Of a stretch of 64,000 bases of DNA, positions 1 to 10,999 are shown piece after piece. The translations under genes were made by a program, and so were the position numbers. Origin of the DNA: Thermomonas alba. Its GTDB lineage: Bacteria; Pseudomonadota; Gammaproteobacteria; Xanthomonadales; Xanthomonadaceae. Position 1 is the stretch's first letter; each line of letters starts with the position of its first letter. The stretch is from NCBI RefSeq assembly GCF_022419205.1, contig NZ_JAJOZU010000002.1, positions 455,123 through 519,122 on the forward strand, in the 5' to 3' direction. The notes under the pieces were generated by a model that worked only from the letters and a program-made list of their open reading frames with translations, ran no database searches and was not told where the DNA came from.

Positions 1-384
1 GTGCGCATCGGCGATCGCACCAATATCCAGGACGGCAGCGTGATCCACGTCAGCCACGATGGCCCGCACGCCAAGCTGGGCGGCTTCGCCACCCGCATCG
101 GCAGCGACGTCACCATCGGCCACAAGGCGATCATCCACGCCTGCACGATCGAGGACGCGGTGCTGATCGGCATGGGCGCGATCGTGCTGGACGGCGCGGT
201 GGTGAAGAAGCACGCCTTCGTCGGCGCCGGCGCGCTGGTGCCGCCGGGCAAGGTGGTGGGCGAGGGCGAGCTGTGGCTGGGCAACCCGGCGCGCAAGGCG
301 CGCATGCTCAGCGATGCCGAGATCGAGGCGCTGTACTACAGCGCCGCGCACTACGTGCGGCTGAAGGACGCGTATCTGGGGTGA
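1..384 (+). CDS. Gamma-class carbonic anhydrase family protein (3' part)
   Basis: The last 127 codons of a left-handed beta-helix hexapeptide-repeat protein are present; the N-terminus lies outside the window. Hexapeptide repeats run through the whole visible part (for example IGDRTNIQDGSVIHV and VTIGHKAIIHACTI), and the two histidine segments VIHVSH and IGHK/IIHA match the zinc-ligand region of the YrdA/CaiE-type gamma-carbonic anhydrase family. The C-terminal helix (EIEALYYSAAHYVRLKDAYL) is typical of the YrdA branch. The GTG at base 1 is not the true start, because the family is about 180 residues long. The stop abuts the aroE stop of the opposite strand with no gap. Actual anhydrase activity is inference; many family members have unknown substrates. 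Confidence 0.85.
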   Translation: MRIGDRTNIQDGSVIHVSHDGPHAKLGGFATRIGSDVTIGHKAIIHACTIEDAVLIGMGAIVLDGAVVKKHAFVGAGALVPPGKVVGEGELWLGNPARKARMLSDAEIEALYYSAAHYVRLKDAYLG

Positions 385-1215
385 TCAGTCCGCGCTGACC
401 AGCGCGTCGGCCTGCGCGCGCAGCTGCGCATAGACCGGGTCGGTGTCCGGGCGCACGCCGTGCCAGAGCAGGAAGCTCTCCGCCGCCTGCTCCACCAGCA
501 TGCCCAGCCCGTCCAGCGCCTGCGCGCAGCCGGCGGCGCGGGCCCAGGCCAGGAAAGCCACCGCCGCCTCGCCGTAGCCCAGGTCCACCGCCACGCTGCG
601 CGGGCCGGCCAGCGCCATCGGCAGCGCCGGCAGCGCGCCGCCACGGGTGGCGGAGGTGGCATTGATCAGCAGGTCGAATTCGCCGAGGCCGGGCAGGTCG
701 TCCCAGGCGCGCGGATGCACCCGCGCCGGATCGCCCAGGGCGTCCGCCAGCGCGTCGGCGCGCGCCGCGGTGCGGTTGACGATGTAGAGCGAGTGGATGC
801 CGGCGTCCAGCAGCGCGGGCGCCACGCCGCGGGCGGCGCCACCGGCGCCCAGCAGCAGCACCCGGCGTTCGCGCAGGTCCAGGCCGTGGCGCTCGGTCAG
901 GTCGCGCACCAGGCCGAGGCCGTCGGTGTTGTCGCCGCGCCAGTGCTCGCCCTCGCGGATCAGCGTATTCACCGCGCCGGCGCGCTGCGCGCGGGCACTG
1001 ACGGAACGGCACAGGGCGAAGGCATCCTCCTTCAGCGGCAGGGTGACATTGGCCCCGTCCACCCCGCTGGCGGCAAGCTTCGCCGGGAAATCGCCATGCC
1101 CGGCCTCGATCGCGACGTACTCCAGCGCGATTCCGGTCTGGCGCGCGAACGCGGCGTGGATGCGCGGCGACTGCGAATGCGCGACGGGCGATCCGAACAC
1201 GGCATAGCGGCGCAT
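385..1215 (-). CDS. aroE: Shikimate dehydrogenase (NADP+)
   Basis: This enzyme reduces 3-dehydroshikimate to shikimate in the cytoplasmic chorismate pathway. The 276-residue product has the substrate motif [16 protein letters not shown] at the N-terminus, the catalytic lysine in [11 protein letters not shown], the NTDGLG aspartate, a [12 protein letters not shown]-binding loop and the [10 protein letters not shown] segment. The ATG at 1215 is preceded by a clear AGGAGA ribosome site; an upstream in-frame start at 1248 would run into hemB. It lies 29 nt downstream of hemB on the same strand and may be co-transcribed with it. It feeds chorismate to XanB2 and to the trp genes further along the window. 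Confidence 0.96.
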   Translation of the reverse strand: MRRYAVFGSPVAHSQSPRIHAAFARQTGIALEYVAIEAGHGDFPAKLAASGVDGANVTLPLKEDAFALCRSVSARAQRAGAVNTLIREGEHWRGDNTDGLGLVRDLTERHGLDLRERRVLLLGAGGAARGVAPALLDAGIHSLYIVNRTAARADALADALGDPARVHPRAWDDLPGLGEFDLLINATSATRGGALPALPMALAGPRSVAVDLGYGEAAVAFLAWARAAGCAQALDGLGMLVEQAAESFLLWHGVRPDTDPVYAQLRAQADALVSAD

Positions 1216-1244
1216 GGGCGTCTCCTGGCGGGTGCGCTCGGGGG

Positions 1245-3276
<2,032 letters not shown>

Positions 3277-3396
3277 CAGGCCGCGAATGATAGCGCGCGG
3301 CCCGGCGGTCCCCGACCATCGGCACGGGTCGCCGTGGCGCCGACGCGCTAGGATCTCCGGCATTGCGCCTGGGCGCGAGGATCGGATGAGGATGCG

Positions 3397-5718
3397 ATGG
3401 GACGAATCGACATGGCGGCCTGCCTGCTGGCGGGGGGACTGCTGATGGCGGGCGGGGCTGCCGCGCAGACGGTGACCGCGGCCGACTACGCACGTGCGGC
3501 CAGCATGCTGGGCGACCGCACCGCGCCGCTGGTGGACCATCTGGTCAGCGGCGGGCAGTGGCTGGACGATGGCACCCTGGTCTACCGCGAGCAGACCGAC
3601 GGCAAGACCCGCGTGCTGCGGTTCGATCCTGCCACCGGCACGTCCGCGCCCGCGTTCGATCCGCAGGCTCTGGCCGACGCCATCAACCTGGCCGCCGGCG
3701 GCAAGGGCCGGCCAGTGACGCCGGAGCGGCTGCCGCCGCTGCAGATCAAGCGCACCGCCGACGGCGCGTTGCTGCTGACCAGCGCGTTCGGTACCGGCAC
3801 GTTCCGTTGTGATGCCGCCGGCTGCAAGGCGGTGGCGCGCGCCGCGTCCGGCAGCGAGCCGGGCGCGCCGTCGCCGGACGGCACCCGCGAAGTTTTCATC
3901 CGCGACTGGAACCTGTGGCTGCGCGACGTCGCCAGCGGCAAGGAAACCCAGCTCACCTTCGACGGGGTGCCCGACTACGGCTATGCCACCGACAACGCCG
4001 GCTGGAAGCACACCGACAATGCGATCGTGGTGTGGTCGCCGGACGGCAAGAAGATCGCCACCTTCCGCCAGGACCAGCGCAAGACCAGCACCATGACCCT
4101 GGTCGCCACCAACGTCGGCGCGCCCAAGGTCGAGCAGTGGAAATACCCGTTCGCGGGCGACAAGGACGTGACCCTGATCGAGCGTGTCATCATCGATCTG
4201 TCCGGTGACGCGCCGCGCATCATCCGCCTGCAGATGCCGCCCGACCAGCACCGTTCCACCTGCGCCGACGACATCGTCTGCGGCGACGGCTGGGAAGACG
4301 TGCAGTGGGCGCGCGACGGCAAGACCCTGGCCTTCGTCAGCACCGACCGCGGGCACAAGTCCGCCACCCTGCGCGTGGCCGACGCCGCGACCGGCAAGGT
4401 GCGCGACGTGTACACCGAGACCGTGGCCACCCAGTACCAGAGCGCGCCGGCGCTGGACTCGGTGAACTGGCGTTACCTGCCGGAGCGCAACGAGTTCCTG
4501 TGGTTCAGCCAGAAGTCCAACTGGGGCCACCTGTACCTGCACGACCTGACCACCGGCAAAGAGAAGCGCCAGCTCACCCGCGGCGAGTGGAACGTCACCC
4601 GCATCCTGCACCTGGATGCCGCCGCGCGCCGCCTGCTGGTCGCCGGCGTCGGCCGCGAGCCCGGGCGCGATCCGTACTACGTGCACGTGTACGCGGTCGG
4701 CATGGACGATGGCCGCGTGCGTCTGCTGACCCCGGAGAACGCCAACCACGCCGCAACCGTCTCGGCCGATGGCAGGTACTTCCTGGATGTGCACTCCACC
4801 ATCGACAGCGCGCCGGTGGCGGTGGTGCGCGATGCCGCTGGCAAGCAGGTGGCGGAGCTCGCGCGCGCCGACCTCACCCGCCTGAAGGCCGCCGGCTGGG
4901 TGCCGCCGCAGGCGTTCACGGTGAAGGCGCGCGACGGCAAGACCGACCTCTACGGCCAGATGTTCAAGCCGTCGCACTTCGACCCGAGCAAGAAATACCC
5001 GATCATCACCTACATCTACCCGGGCCCGCAGGTCGGCTCGGTGCGCAGCCGCAGTTTCCAGCCCGCGCACGGCGACCACCAGGCGCTGGCCGAGCTGGGC
5101 TTCGTGGTGATCGCGCTGGACGGCATGTGCACCCCCCTGCGCAGCAAGGCGTTCCAGGACAGCTGCTACGGCAACATGGCCGACAACACCCTGCCCGACC
5201 AGGTGGCCGCGCTGAAGCAGCTGGGCCAGCGCTATCCGTGGATCGACACGACGCGCGCTGGCATCTGGGGCCACTCCGGCGGCGGCAACGCCACCGCGGC
5301 GGCGATGTTCCGCTATCCGGACGTGTACAAGGTGGGCATCGCCGAATCCGGCAACCACGACAATCTCAGCTACGAGGACGACTGGGGCGAGCGCTACCAG
5401 GGCCTGCTGGAGACAAAGCCGGACGGCACCACCAACTACACCGGCCAGGACAACGCCTCGCTGGCGAAGAACCTCAAAGGCAAGCTGTTCCTGCTGCACG
5501 GCATGATGGACGACAACGTGCCGCCGCAGTCCACCCTGCTGGTGGTGGATGCGCTGATCAAGGCCAACAAGGACTTCGACCTGCTGCTGCTGCCGCACGC
5601 GCGCCACGGCTACGGCGCGGACAGCTACTACGTGATGCGCCGGCGCTGGGACTACTTCGTGAAGCACCTGCTCGGCGTCGAGCCGCCGAAGGAGTTCGAG
5701 CTGAAGCCGCAGTCCTGA
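3397..5718 (+). CDS. Secreted dipeptidyl peptidase IV (S9B prolyl oligopeptidase family)
   Basis: The 773-residue protein starts with a signal peptide (hydrophobic AACLLAGGLLMAGGAAAQ, cleavage near AAA-QT), so it acts in the periplasm or outside. An N-terminal beta-propeller (about residues 60-520) is followed by the S9 alpha/beta-hydrolase. The nucleophile serine is in GIWGHSGGGNATAAA, the aspartate near GMMDDNVPPQST and the histidine in LLPHARHGYG. It should cleave X-Pro dipeptides from peptide N-termini. ATG 3397 has GAGG five bases upstream; 3412 is an alternative start. A TAGGAT -10-like box lies at 3349-3354. Together with the POT transporter near 33 kb it fits a protein-degrading lifestyle. 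A GC-rich hairpin separates it from the convergent GST. Confidence 0.92.
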   Translation: MGRIDMAACLLAGGLLMAGGAAAQTVTAADYARAASMLGDRTAPLVDHLVSGGQWLDDGTLVYREQTDGKTRVLRFDPATGTSAPAFDPQALADAINLAAGGKGRPVTPERLPPLQIKRTADGALLLTSAFGTGTFRCDAAGCKAVARAASGSEPGAPSPDGTREVFIRDWNLWLRDVASGKETQLTFDGVPDYGYATDNAGWKHTDNAIVVWSPDGKKIATFRQDQRKTSTMTLVATNVGAPKVEQWKYPFAGDKDVTLIERVIIDLSGDAPRIIRLQMPPDQHRSTCADDIVCGDGWEDVQWARDGKTLAFVSTDRGHKSATLRVADAATGKVRDVYTETVATQYQSAPALDSVNWRYLPERNEFLWFSQKSNWGHLYLHDLTTGKEKRQLTRGEWNVTRILHLDAAARRLLVAGVGREPGRDPYYVHVYAVGMDDGRVRLLTPENANHAATVSADGRYFLDVHSTIDSAPVAVVRDAAGKQVAELARADLTRLKAAGWVPPQAFTVKARDGKTDLYGQMFKPSHFDPSKKYPIITYIYPGPQVGSVRSRSFQPAHGDHQALAELGFVVIALDGMCTPLRSKAFQDSCYGNMADNTLPDQVAALKQLGQRYPWIDTTRAGIWGHSGGGNATAAAMFRYPDVYKVGIAESGNHDNLSYEDDWGERYQGLLETKPDGTTNYTGQDNASLAKNLKGKLFLLHGMMDDNVPPQSTLLVVDALIKANKDFDLLLLPHARHGYGADSYYVMRRRWDYFVKHLLGVEPPKEFELKPQS

Positions 5719-5743
5719 CGGCCTTGCTCGGAGCGCACGGCAC

Positions 5744-5764
5744 GCCGGCGCCATGGGCGCCGGC
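5744..5764. terminator. Hairpin between convergent genes
   Basis: A perfect 9-bp inverted repeat (GCCGGCGCC, loop ATG, GGCGCCGGC) lies between the stops of the peptidase gene and the GST gene. There is no T-tract on either strand, so it would be a weak or factor-assisted bidirectional terminator. Confidence 0.5.
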
Positions 5765-5776
5765 ATCGCTGCGGGC

Positions 5777-6166
5777 TCAGCGCGTGCCCTGCCCAAACAG
5801 GATCTTCTTCTCCTCGTCCGACAGCGGCTGGCCGGCGTTCGGGTTGGCCTGCCGCGCCAGCGCATGGGCGCGCGCGGTGGCGGCAGCGGCGCCCGCGGCC
5901 ACGCCGTCGAAGCGGCCGGTCTTCTCGGCCAGGTAGCGCAGGATCGCGCCGGATTCGAACACCGAAATGGGCGCGCCGCCGTCGCCCGGCGCGTGGTCGA
6001 TGATCGCCGGCATCTTGTTGTTGGGCGAGATGGCGAGGAACTCCGGGGCGAACTGCGCCCCCTTGCCGATGTCCACCGGCACGATCCGGTAGTCGAGGCC
6101 GGCCTCTTCCAGGAACAGGGTGATCTTGTGGCCGTTCGGGGTGGGCCAGTAGTACAGGTCGATCAT
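5777..6166 (-). CDS. Glutathione S-transferase, internally deleted (N-terminal domain only)
   Basis: The 129-residue product matches the N-terminal thioredoxin-fold half of YfcG-like GSTs almost perfectly: LYYWPTPNGHKITLFLEEAG, the ISPNNKMPAIIDH cis-proline region and the glutathione-binding FESGAILRYLAEKTGRFD. The alpha-helical C-terminal domain (about 100 residues) is missing. After GRFD an alanine-rich stretch leads directly to LSDEEKKILFGQ, which is the usual extreme C-terminus of full-length relatives. An in-frame internal deletion therefore seems likely. Without the helical domain it may not fold or dimerise as a GST, so it could be a decaying gene that is still open. The stop faces the peptidase gene convergently. 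Confidence 0.8.
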   Translation of the reverse strand: MIDLYYWPTPNGHKITLFLEEAGLDYRIVPVDIGKGAQFAPEFLAISPNNKMPAIIDHAPGDGGAPISVFESGAILRYLAEKTGRFDGVAAGAAAATARAHALARQANPNAGQPLSDEEKKILFGQGTR

Positions 6167-6240
6167 GGCAAGGCGCTCGCGGTGGGGAGCGCCACTCCAG
6201 CGCCGCCACCGTTGCGATGGCGGCAACGCGGCGTTGCGCC

Positions 6241-7689
6241 TCAGTGCCCGCGCTGCGCGGCCAGGCGGTCGAGGTCGATGCCCTGCGCGCGCAGCGCCCG
6301 CGCAGTGCGCAGCGCGTAGAACGCAAGGTAGGCGAAGCAGGCCACCCCGACCCAGAAGCTGGCGTGCACGCCCACCGCATCGGCCAGCGCCCCCTGCGCC
6401 CAGCTCACCAGCCCGCCGCCCATGATCATCATGATCAGCAGGCTGCTGCCCTGGTTGGTGTGGCGGCCCAGGCCGGTGATCGCCAGCGCGAAGATGCACG
6501 GCCACATCGTGCTGCAGAACAGGCCCACGCTGATGAAGGCGAAGATGCTGATCTTGCCCGTCGTGGCCATGCCGACCAGCAGGGCGGCGATCCCGCACAG
6601 CGCGAAGTACAGCAGCATCCGCGCCGGGTTGCCGCGGCTGAGCAGGGTGGCCGCGATCATCACCACGATCACCCCGGCATAGCCGAAGAACTGCGAGACG
6701 TCGTGGCGGGCGATCGCGTTCACCGCCAGGTACACCCCAAACGCGAGGAACGGCAGCACCAGCGTGAGCAGCCGGCGCGCAGTCGCGCCGACCTCGAACG
6801 CACCGGCCGCGCCGGTCCAGCGGCCGATCATCAGGCTGGCCCAGTACAGCGACACATAGGGGGCCAGGCGGTGGGTCTGGATGCCTAGCCCTTCGTGCAG
6901 ATAGGCCGGCAGGTTGCTGATGGTGGAGACTTCCACGCCGACGTACACGAAGATCGCCAGCATCCCCAGCGCCAGCTGCGGATACGCGAAGGCCGAGCCG
7001 CGATCCGCGGGCGGCGCGGCGGCAACGGCTTCCTCGCGCGCCAGCGCGTCCAGGTCGATGTGGTCGGGCACGGCCGATAGCCACAGCAGCAGCGCCACCA
7101 GTACGAACGCCGCGCCCAGCACCAGATACGGGACCTTGACGCTCTCGATGCTGGCCACGTCGTTGTTGGCGGTCACGCTGCCGAAGATCGCCAGGCTCAC
7201 CAGCAGCGGCCCGACCGTGGTGCCGAGGTTGTTGATGCCGCCGGCCAGGGTCAGCCGCTGCGCGCCGGTCGCCGGGTTGCCCATCACGATCGCCAGCGGG
7301 TTGGCGGCGATCTGCTGCAGCGCGAAGCCCAGTCCGACGATGAACAGCCCCGACAGCATCAGCGCGAACGAGCCGCTGTTGGCGGCCGGGTAGAACAGCA
7401 GGGTGCCCGCCGCGGAGAGCAGCAGCCCGAGGACGATGCCGCGGCGGTAGCCGATCCGCTGCAGCAGGTCGCCTCCGCTGGCGCGCGAAACGCCGGAATA
7501 GAGCAGCGCGCCCACCGTATAGGCCACGTAGAACGAGACGGATACCAGCTGGCTCTGCGCCTGGCTGAGCGCGAACGCCTTCTTGAACACTGGGATCAGG
7601 ATGTCATTGCTGGCGGCGATGAAGCCCCAGAAGAAGAACACGGTGATGAGGACGCCGAACTGCGCCCATCGGGTCTGCGGCTGTGCCAT
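6241..7689 (-). CDS. FucP/GluP-family sugar:H+ symporter (MFS)
   Basis: The 482-residue, twelve-helix protein belongs to the FucP/GluP branch of the major facilitator superfamily. Typical sequences are FFFWGFIAASNDILIPVFK in helix 1, the QQIAANPLAIVMGNP segment, LAGGINNLGTTVGP, and the C-terminal SVGLFCSTMWPCIFALAI. Relatives import fucose, glucose, galactose or N-acetylglucosamine with protons; the substrate cannot be read from the sequence. The ATG at 7689 is preceded by a GGCGGGG purine-rich stretch. No catabolic genes flank it. The 376-bp region upstream holds several inverted repeats that could include its control site. Confidence 0.87.
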   Translation of the reverse strand: MAQPQTRWAQFGVLITVFFFWGFIAASNDILIPVFKKAFALSQAQSQLVSVSFYVAYTVGALLYSGVSRASGGDLLQRIGYRRGIVLGLLLSAAGTLLFYPAANSGSFALMLSGLFIVGLGFALQQIAANPLAIVMGNPATGAQRLTLAGGINNLGTTVGPLLVSLAIFGSVTANNDVASIESVKVPYLVLGAAFVLVALLLWLSAVPDHIDLDALAREEAVAAAPPADRGSAFAYPQLALGMLAIFVYVGVEVSTISNLPAYLHEGLGIQTHRLAPYVSLYWASLMIGRWTGAAGAFEVGATARRLLTLVLPFLAFGVYLAVNAIARHDVSQFFGYAGVIVVMIAATLLSRGNPARMLLYFALCGIAALLVGMATTGKISIFAFISVGLFCSTMWPCIFALAITGLGRHTNQGSSLLIMMIMGGGLVSWAQGALADAVGVHASFWVGVACFAYLAFYALRTARALRAQGIDLDRLAAQRGH

Positions 7690-8065
7690 GGTGCCCCGCC
7701 GGTTGCGTATGGTCGTTTGAAGGGCGCCGCTCGCGGCGCGCTTGCCTACCGGCAGTACAGCAGCCGCGGCGGTCGCCTGTATAGGCCCATCAGGGGGACT
7801 GCAAACGATTTCCCAGGGTAAGGTCTGCCCTACGGGCGTTGTCAGCCTATGTCGAGTCCAGTACCAGCCGGGACTCGGCGCACACGCATCCATCACTCGT
7901 GTGATTGATGCGTGGCCAGCCCTCCATGCCGGCGGAAACCTGATGTGATCGGAGGTTCCCCAGGCAAGCCGTCGCGCCAAGACGAACAGTTCCGGCAGCC
8001 GCGAGTTGTGGAAATCGCGGGAGAGCAGTGGGGCGCGGGCGGAGCGCGCGGTTAGAATCCGTGCG
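7690..8065. other. 376-bp intergenic region with several inverted repeats
   Basis: No convincing coding sequence is present. The region separates the divergent sugar transporter and uvrD genes. It contains a 7-bp hairpin (CGAGTCC at 7853-7859, GGACTCG at 7871-7877) followed at once by a 14-bp stem with one mismatch (7883-7896 and 7901-7914, loop TCGT). A TAGAAT -10 box for uvrD lies at 8053-8058. The transporter promoter must also lie here but I cannot place it firmly. Confidence 0.6.
7883..7914. repeat. 14-bp inverted repeat
   Basis: The arms CACGCATCCATCAC and GTGATTGATGCGTG are complementary except for one position and are separated by TCGT. No T-tract follows on either strand. The size suits an operator for a dimeric regulator of the sugar transporter or the stem of a structured RNA; neither is proven. 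Confidence 0.55.
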
Positions 8066-10267
8066 ATGGATGTCTCCCACCTCCTCGACGGGCTGAACCC
8101 GGCCCAGCGCGAGGCCGTTTCCGCCGCGCCCGGCCACTATCTCGTGCTGGCGGGCGCCGGCTCCGGCAAGACCCGCGTGCTCACCCACCGCATCGCCTGG
8201 CTGCACGAGGTATTCGGGGTGCCGCTGCACGGCATCCTCGCGGTGACCTTCACCAACAAGGCCGCCGGCGAAATGCGCGCGCGCATCGCCGCGCAGCTGG
8301 GCGGCGAGGTGCGCGGCGCCTGGATCGGCACCTTCCACGGCTTGGCCCACCGCCTGCTGCGCCTGCACTGGCAGGAAGCGAAGCTGCCCGAAGGTTTCCA
8401 GGTGCTGGACAGCGACGACCAGCTGCGCCTGGTCAAGCGCGTGGCGCAGCAGCTGGAGCTGGACGAGGGCCGGTTCCCGCCGCGCCAGATCGCGTGGTGG
8501 ATCAACGCGCAGAAGGACGAAGGCCGCCGCCCGCAGCACATCCAGCCGGCGGCGAACGATCCGTGGAACGACGCCCTGCTGCGCGCCTACGCCGCCTACC
8601 AGGAACGCTGCGAGCGCGCCGGGCTGGTGGACTTCGCCGAGCTGCTGCTGCGCGCGCACGAGCTGCTGCGCGAGCATCCGGCGCTGCTGGCGCACTACCG
8701 CCACCGCTTCGGTCAGATCCTGGTGGACGAGTTCCAGGACACCAACGCCATCCAGTACGGTTTCGTGCGCCTGCTGGCCGGCAGCGGTACTGAAGAAAGC
8801 TGCGGGCAGGTGTTCGTGGTCGGCGACGATGATCAGGCCATCTACGGTTGGCGCGGCGCCAAGGTGGAGAATATGCAGCGCTTCCTGCGGGATTTTCCCG
8901 GCGTGCAGACCATTCGGCTGGAGCAGAACTACCGCTCCACCAGCAACATCCTCAACGCGGCCAACGCGGTGATCGCCCACAACGAGGACCGCCTCGGCAA
9001 GAAGCTGTGGACCGAGGCGGGCGAGGGCGAGCCGATCGACCTGTACGCCGCCTACAACGAGATGGACGAGGCCGCCTACGTGGTGGAGCGGATCGCGCAG
9101 TGGGTACAGGGCGGCGGTAGCTGGGGCGACGCTGCCATCCTCTACCGTAGCAACGCGCAGTCGCGCGTGTTCGAAGAAGAACTGCTGAAGCGGCAGATCC
9201 CGTACCGCGTCTACGGCGGCATGCGCTTCTTCGAGCGCGCCGAGATCAAGGACGCCCTGGCCTACCTGCGCCTGCTGGCCAACCGCGACGACGACGCCGC
9301 GTTCGAGCGCGCGGTCAACACGCCCGCCCGCGGCATCGGCGAGCGCACCCTGGACGAGATCCGCCGCGCCGCGCGCGAACATCGCGAGTCGCTGTGGCGG
9401 GCCGCGCGCCGGCTGTGCGAGCACGCCACGCTGGCGGCGCGCGCGCGCAACGCGGTGGCGGGCTTCCTGCAGCTGGTCGATGCGCTGGCCGGCGAAACCG
9501 CCTTGATGCCGCTGGCGGAGAAAATCGACCACGTGCTGGCGCGCTCCGGATTGCGCGTGCATTACGAGAACGAATCGCGCGGCCAGCAGGATTCGCGTAC
9601 CGACAACCTCGACGAACTGGTCTCGGTGGCCTCGCGCTTCGCGCCGGGTGATGAGGAAGACGCCGCGTCGATGCCGGAGCTGGTCGCCTTCCTCGCCTAT
9701 GCGGCGCTGGAGGCCGGCGAAGGCCAGGCGCAGGCCGGCGAGGACGGCGTGCAGCTGATGACGCTGCACAGCGCCAAGGGCCTGGAGTTCCCGCTGGTGT
9801 TCCTGGTCGGGCTGGAGGAGGGGCTGTTCCCCAATCTGCGCTCGGCCGAGGAGCCGGGCCGCATGGCCGAGGAGCGCCGGCTGGCGTACGTGGGCATCAC
9901 CCGCGCGCGCCAGCAGCTGGTGCTCTGCCACGCCGAGCGCCGGCGCATCCATGGCAGCGACCTGTACGGACTGCCGTCGCGCTTCCTGCGGGAGATCCCC
10001 AAGACCCTGCTGCGCGAGATCCGCCCGAAGCCGCAGCCGGCATTCGGCATGCGCGATGCGGCCGCCGCGTTGCGTCGCGAGACCGGCCGCGCCGCGCTGG
10101 AAGCACCACCGATCCGGCTGGGTGCGCGCGTCCGCCACCCGACCTTCGGCGCCGGTGTCGTCACCGACGCGGAGGGCAGCGGCGCGCACGCGCGGGTGCA
10201 GGTGAACTTCGACGACGTGGGCAGCAAATGGCTGGTGCTGGCCTACGCCAATCTCACGCTCGCCTGA
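8066..10267 (+). CDS. uvrD: DNA helicase II
   Basis: UvrD is a 3'-5' superfamily 1A helicase for nucleotide-excision and mismatch repair. The 733-residue product has Walker A GAGSGKT, motif Ia AVTFTNKAAGEM, Walker B LVDEFQDTN, motif III VVGDDDQAIYGWRGA, motif IV LEQNYRST, motif V LMTLHSAKGLEFP and motif VI EERRLAYVGITRA. A C-terminal Tudor-like domain (VRHPTFGAGVV...VNFDDVGSKWL) is retained. The start at 8066 is chosen because TAGAAT (8053-8058) lies 7 nt upstream and no Shine-Dalgarno exists, again pointing to leaderless expression. An in-frame start at 8006 would add 20 non-conserved residues. Confidence 0.96.
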   Translation: MDVSHLLDGLNPAQREAVSAAPGHYLVLAGAGSGKTRVLTHRIAWLHEVFGVPLHGILAVTFTNKAAGEMRARIAAQLGGEVRGAWIGTFHGLAHRLLRLHWQEAKLPEGFQVLDSDDQLRLVKRVAQQLELDEGRFPPRQIAWWINAQKDEGRRPQHIQPAANDPWNDALLRAYAAYQERCERAGLVDFAELLLRAHELLREHPALLAHYRHRFGQILVDEFQDTNAIQYGFVRLLAGSGTEESCGQVFVVGDDDQAIYGWRGAKVENMQRFLRDFPGVQTIRLEQNYRSTSNILNAANAVIAHNEDRLGKKLWTEAGEGEPIDLYAAYNEMDEAAYVVERIAQWVQGGGSWGDAAILYRSNAQSRVFEEELLKRQIPYRVYGGMRFFERAEIKDALAYLRLLANRDDDAAFERAVNTPARGIGERTLDEIRRAAREHRESLWRAARRLCEHATLAARARNAVAGFLQLVDALAGETALMPLAEKIDHVLARSGLRVHYENESRGQQDSRTDNLDELVSVASRFAPGDEEDAASMPELVAFLAYAALEAGEGQAQAGEDGVQLMTLHSAKGLEFPLVFLVGLEEGLFPNLRSAEEPGRMAEERRLAYVGITRARQQLVLCHAERRRIHGSDLYGLPSRFLREIPKTLLREIRPKPQPAFGMRDAAAALRRETGRAALEAPPIRLGARVRHPTFGAGVVTDAEGSGAHARVQVNFDDVGSKWLVLAYANLTLA

Positions 10268-10307
10268 ACCCAGGCGCCGGGCCAGGCCGCGGGCGGGCGT
10301 GCGCAGT

Positions 10308-10757
10308 TCAGGGGAACTGCTGCGCGTCGGACGCCTCCAGGCAAGCCAGGCACCACCAGCGCCAGACATCCTCGTGGGGCGGGTATGGCAACTCGACTTC
10401 CACGGCGATCAGCCTGACATCGTTGGCATCATCTTCCGGGCGCCCACACTCTGCGCAGATCGGGTCGTAGTCATTGGTGACATCGCTGCGCGGATCGTCG
10501 TACCAGCGGTACGGGCCTGCGGTCGCGTGTGCCTTTGACCACGGCGAAGGCGTCGCCGGTTCGGGCCGGTGTCCGAATGCAGCGGTGGCCGCCTCCGGAC
10601 ACTCCACGCGTATGCCGCAGGTGTCGCAGAACTGGGTCGGCCGCGCGTAGCCCGGAAATCGGCGCGCGCAGGCGCGCGCGACTGCGCGCACGCGGCCGCA
10701 GGGACAATGGCGCTGCGCGGTGTGGAGGTAGGCAATGGAAGGAGGCTTGGCTGGCAT
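10308..10757 (-). CDS. Hypothetical protein with several CxxC zinc-ribbon motifs
   Basis: The 149-residue product is not recognised as a named family. It has four cysteine pairs: CPCG near the N-terminus, CDTCG, CAECG and a C-terminal CLAC, consistent with one or two zinc ribbons. The middle and end are rich in acidic and aromatic residues (YRWYDD, EDVWRWW). ATG 10757 has GGAG six bases upstream; another ATG lies two codons earlier. A possible promoter (TTTGGT at 10912-10907, TATGCT at 10890-10885, 16-bp spacer) would give a leader of about 120 nt. The gene converges on uvrD, and a short hairpin (10303-10320) overlaps its 3' end. Function unknown. Confidence 0.6.
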   Translation of the reverse strand: MPAKPPSIAYLHTAQRHCPCGRVRAVARACARRFPGYARPTQFCDTCGIRVECPEAATAAFGHRPEPATPSPWSKAHATAGPYRWYDDPRSDVTNDYDPICAECGRPEDDANDVRLIAVEVELPYPPHEDVWRWWCLACLEASDAQQFP

Positions 10758-10999
10758 GGACATCTCCGCAGTGCTTCCGTGGCAGCAGCGGCGGAAAGCG
10801 GGATCGGCAGGTTCCCGGCATGAGCGCCGCGCCGGGAGATGCCGCGATGACACGGCGGGTGGCCGAATCAGCGCCTGCTCTTCCAGCATACCGAAATCAG
10901 GCAAAAACCAAAGCGCAGGCGCACGGGACGTGCAAGTTCAAAACCGGCATCACCTGTCGCCTGCGCGCGGCCAGCGCTGCGCGGCGTGTCAGCCGGCGC

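Noticed and set aside
7847-10369. An 840-codon minus-strand frame opposite uvrD
   Set aside because: It is antisense to all uvrD motifs, with Arg/Gln/His-rich composition and no recognisable domain.
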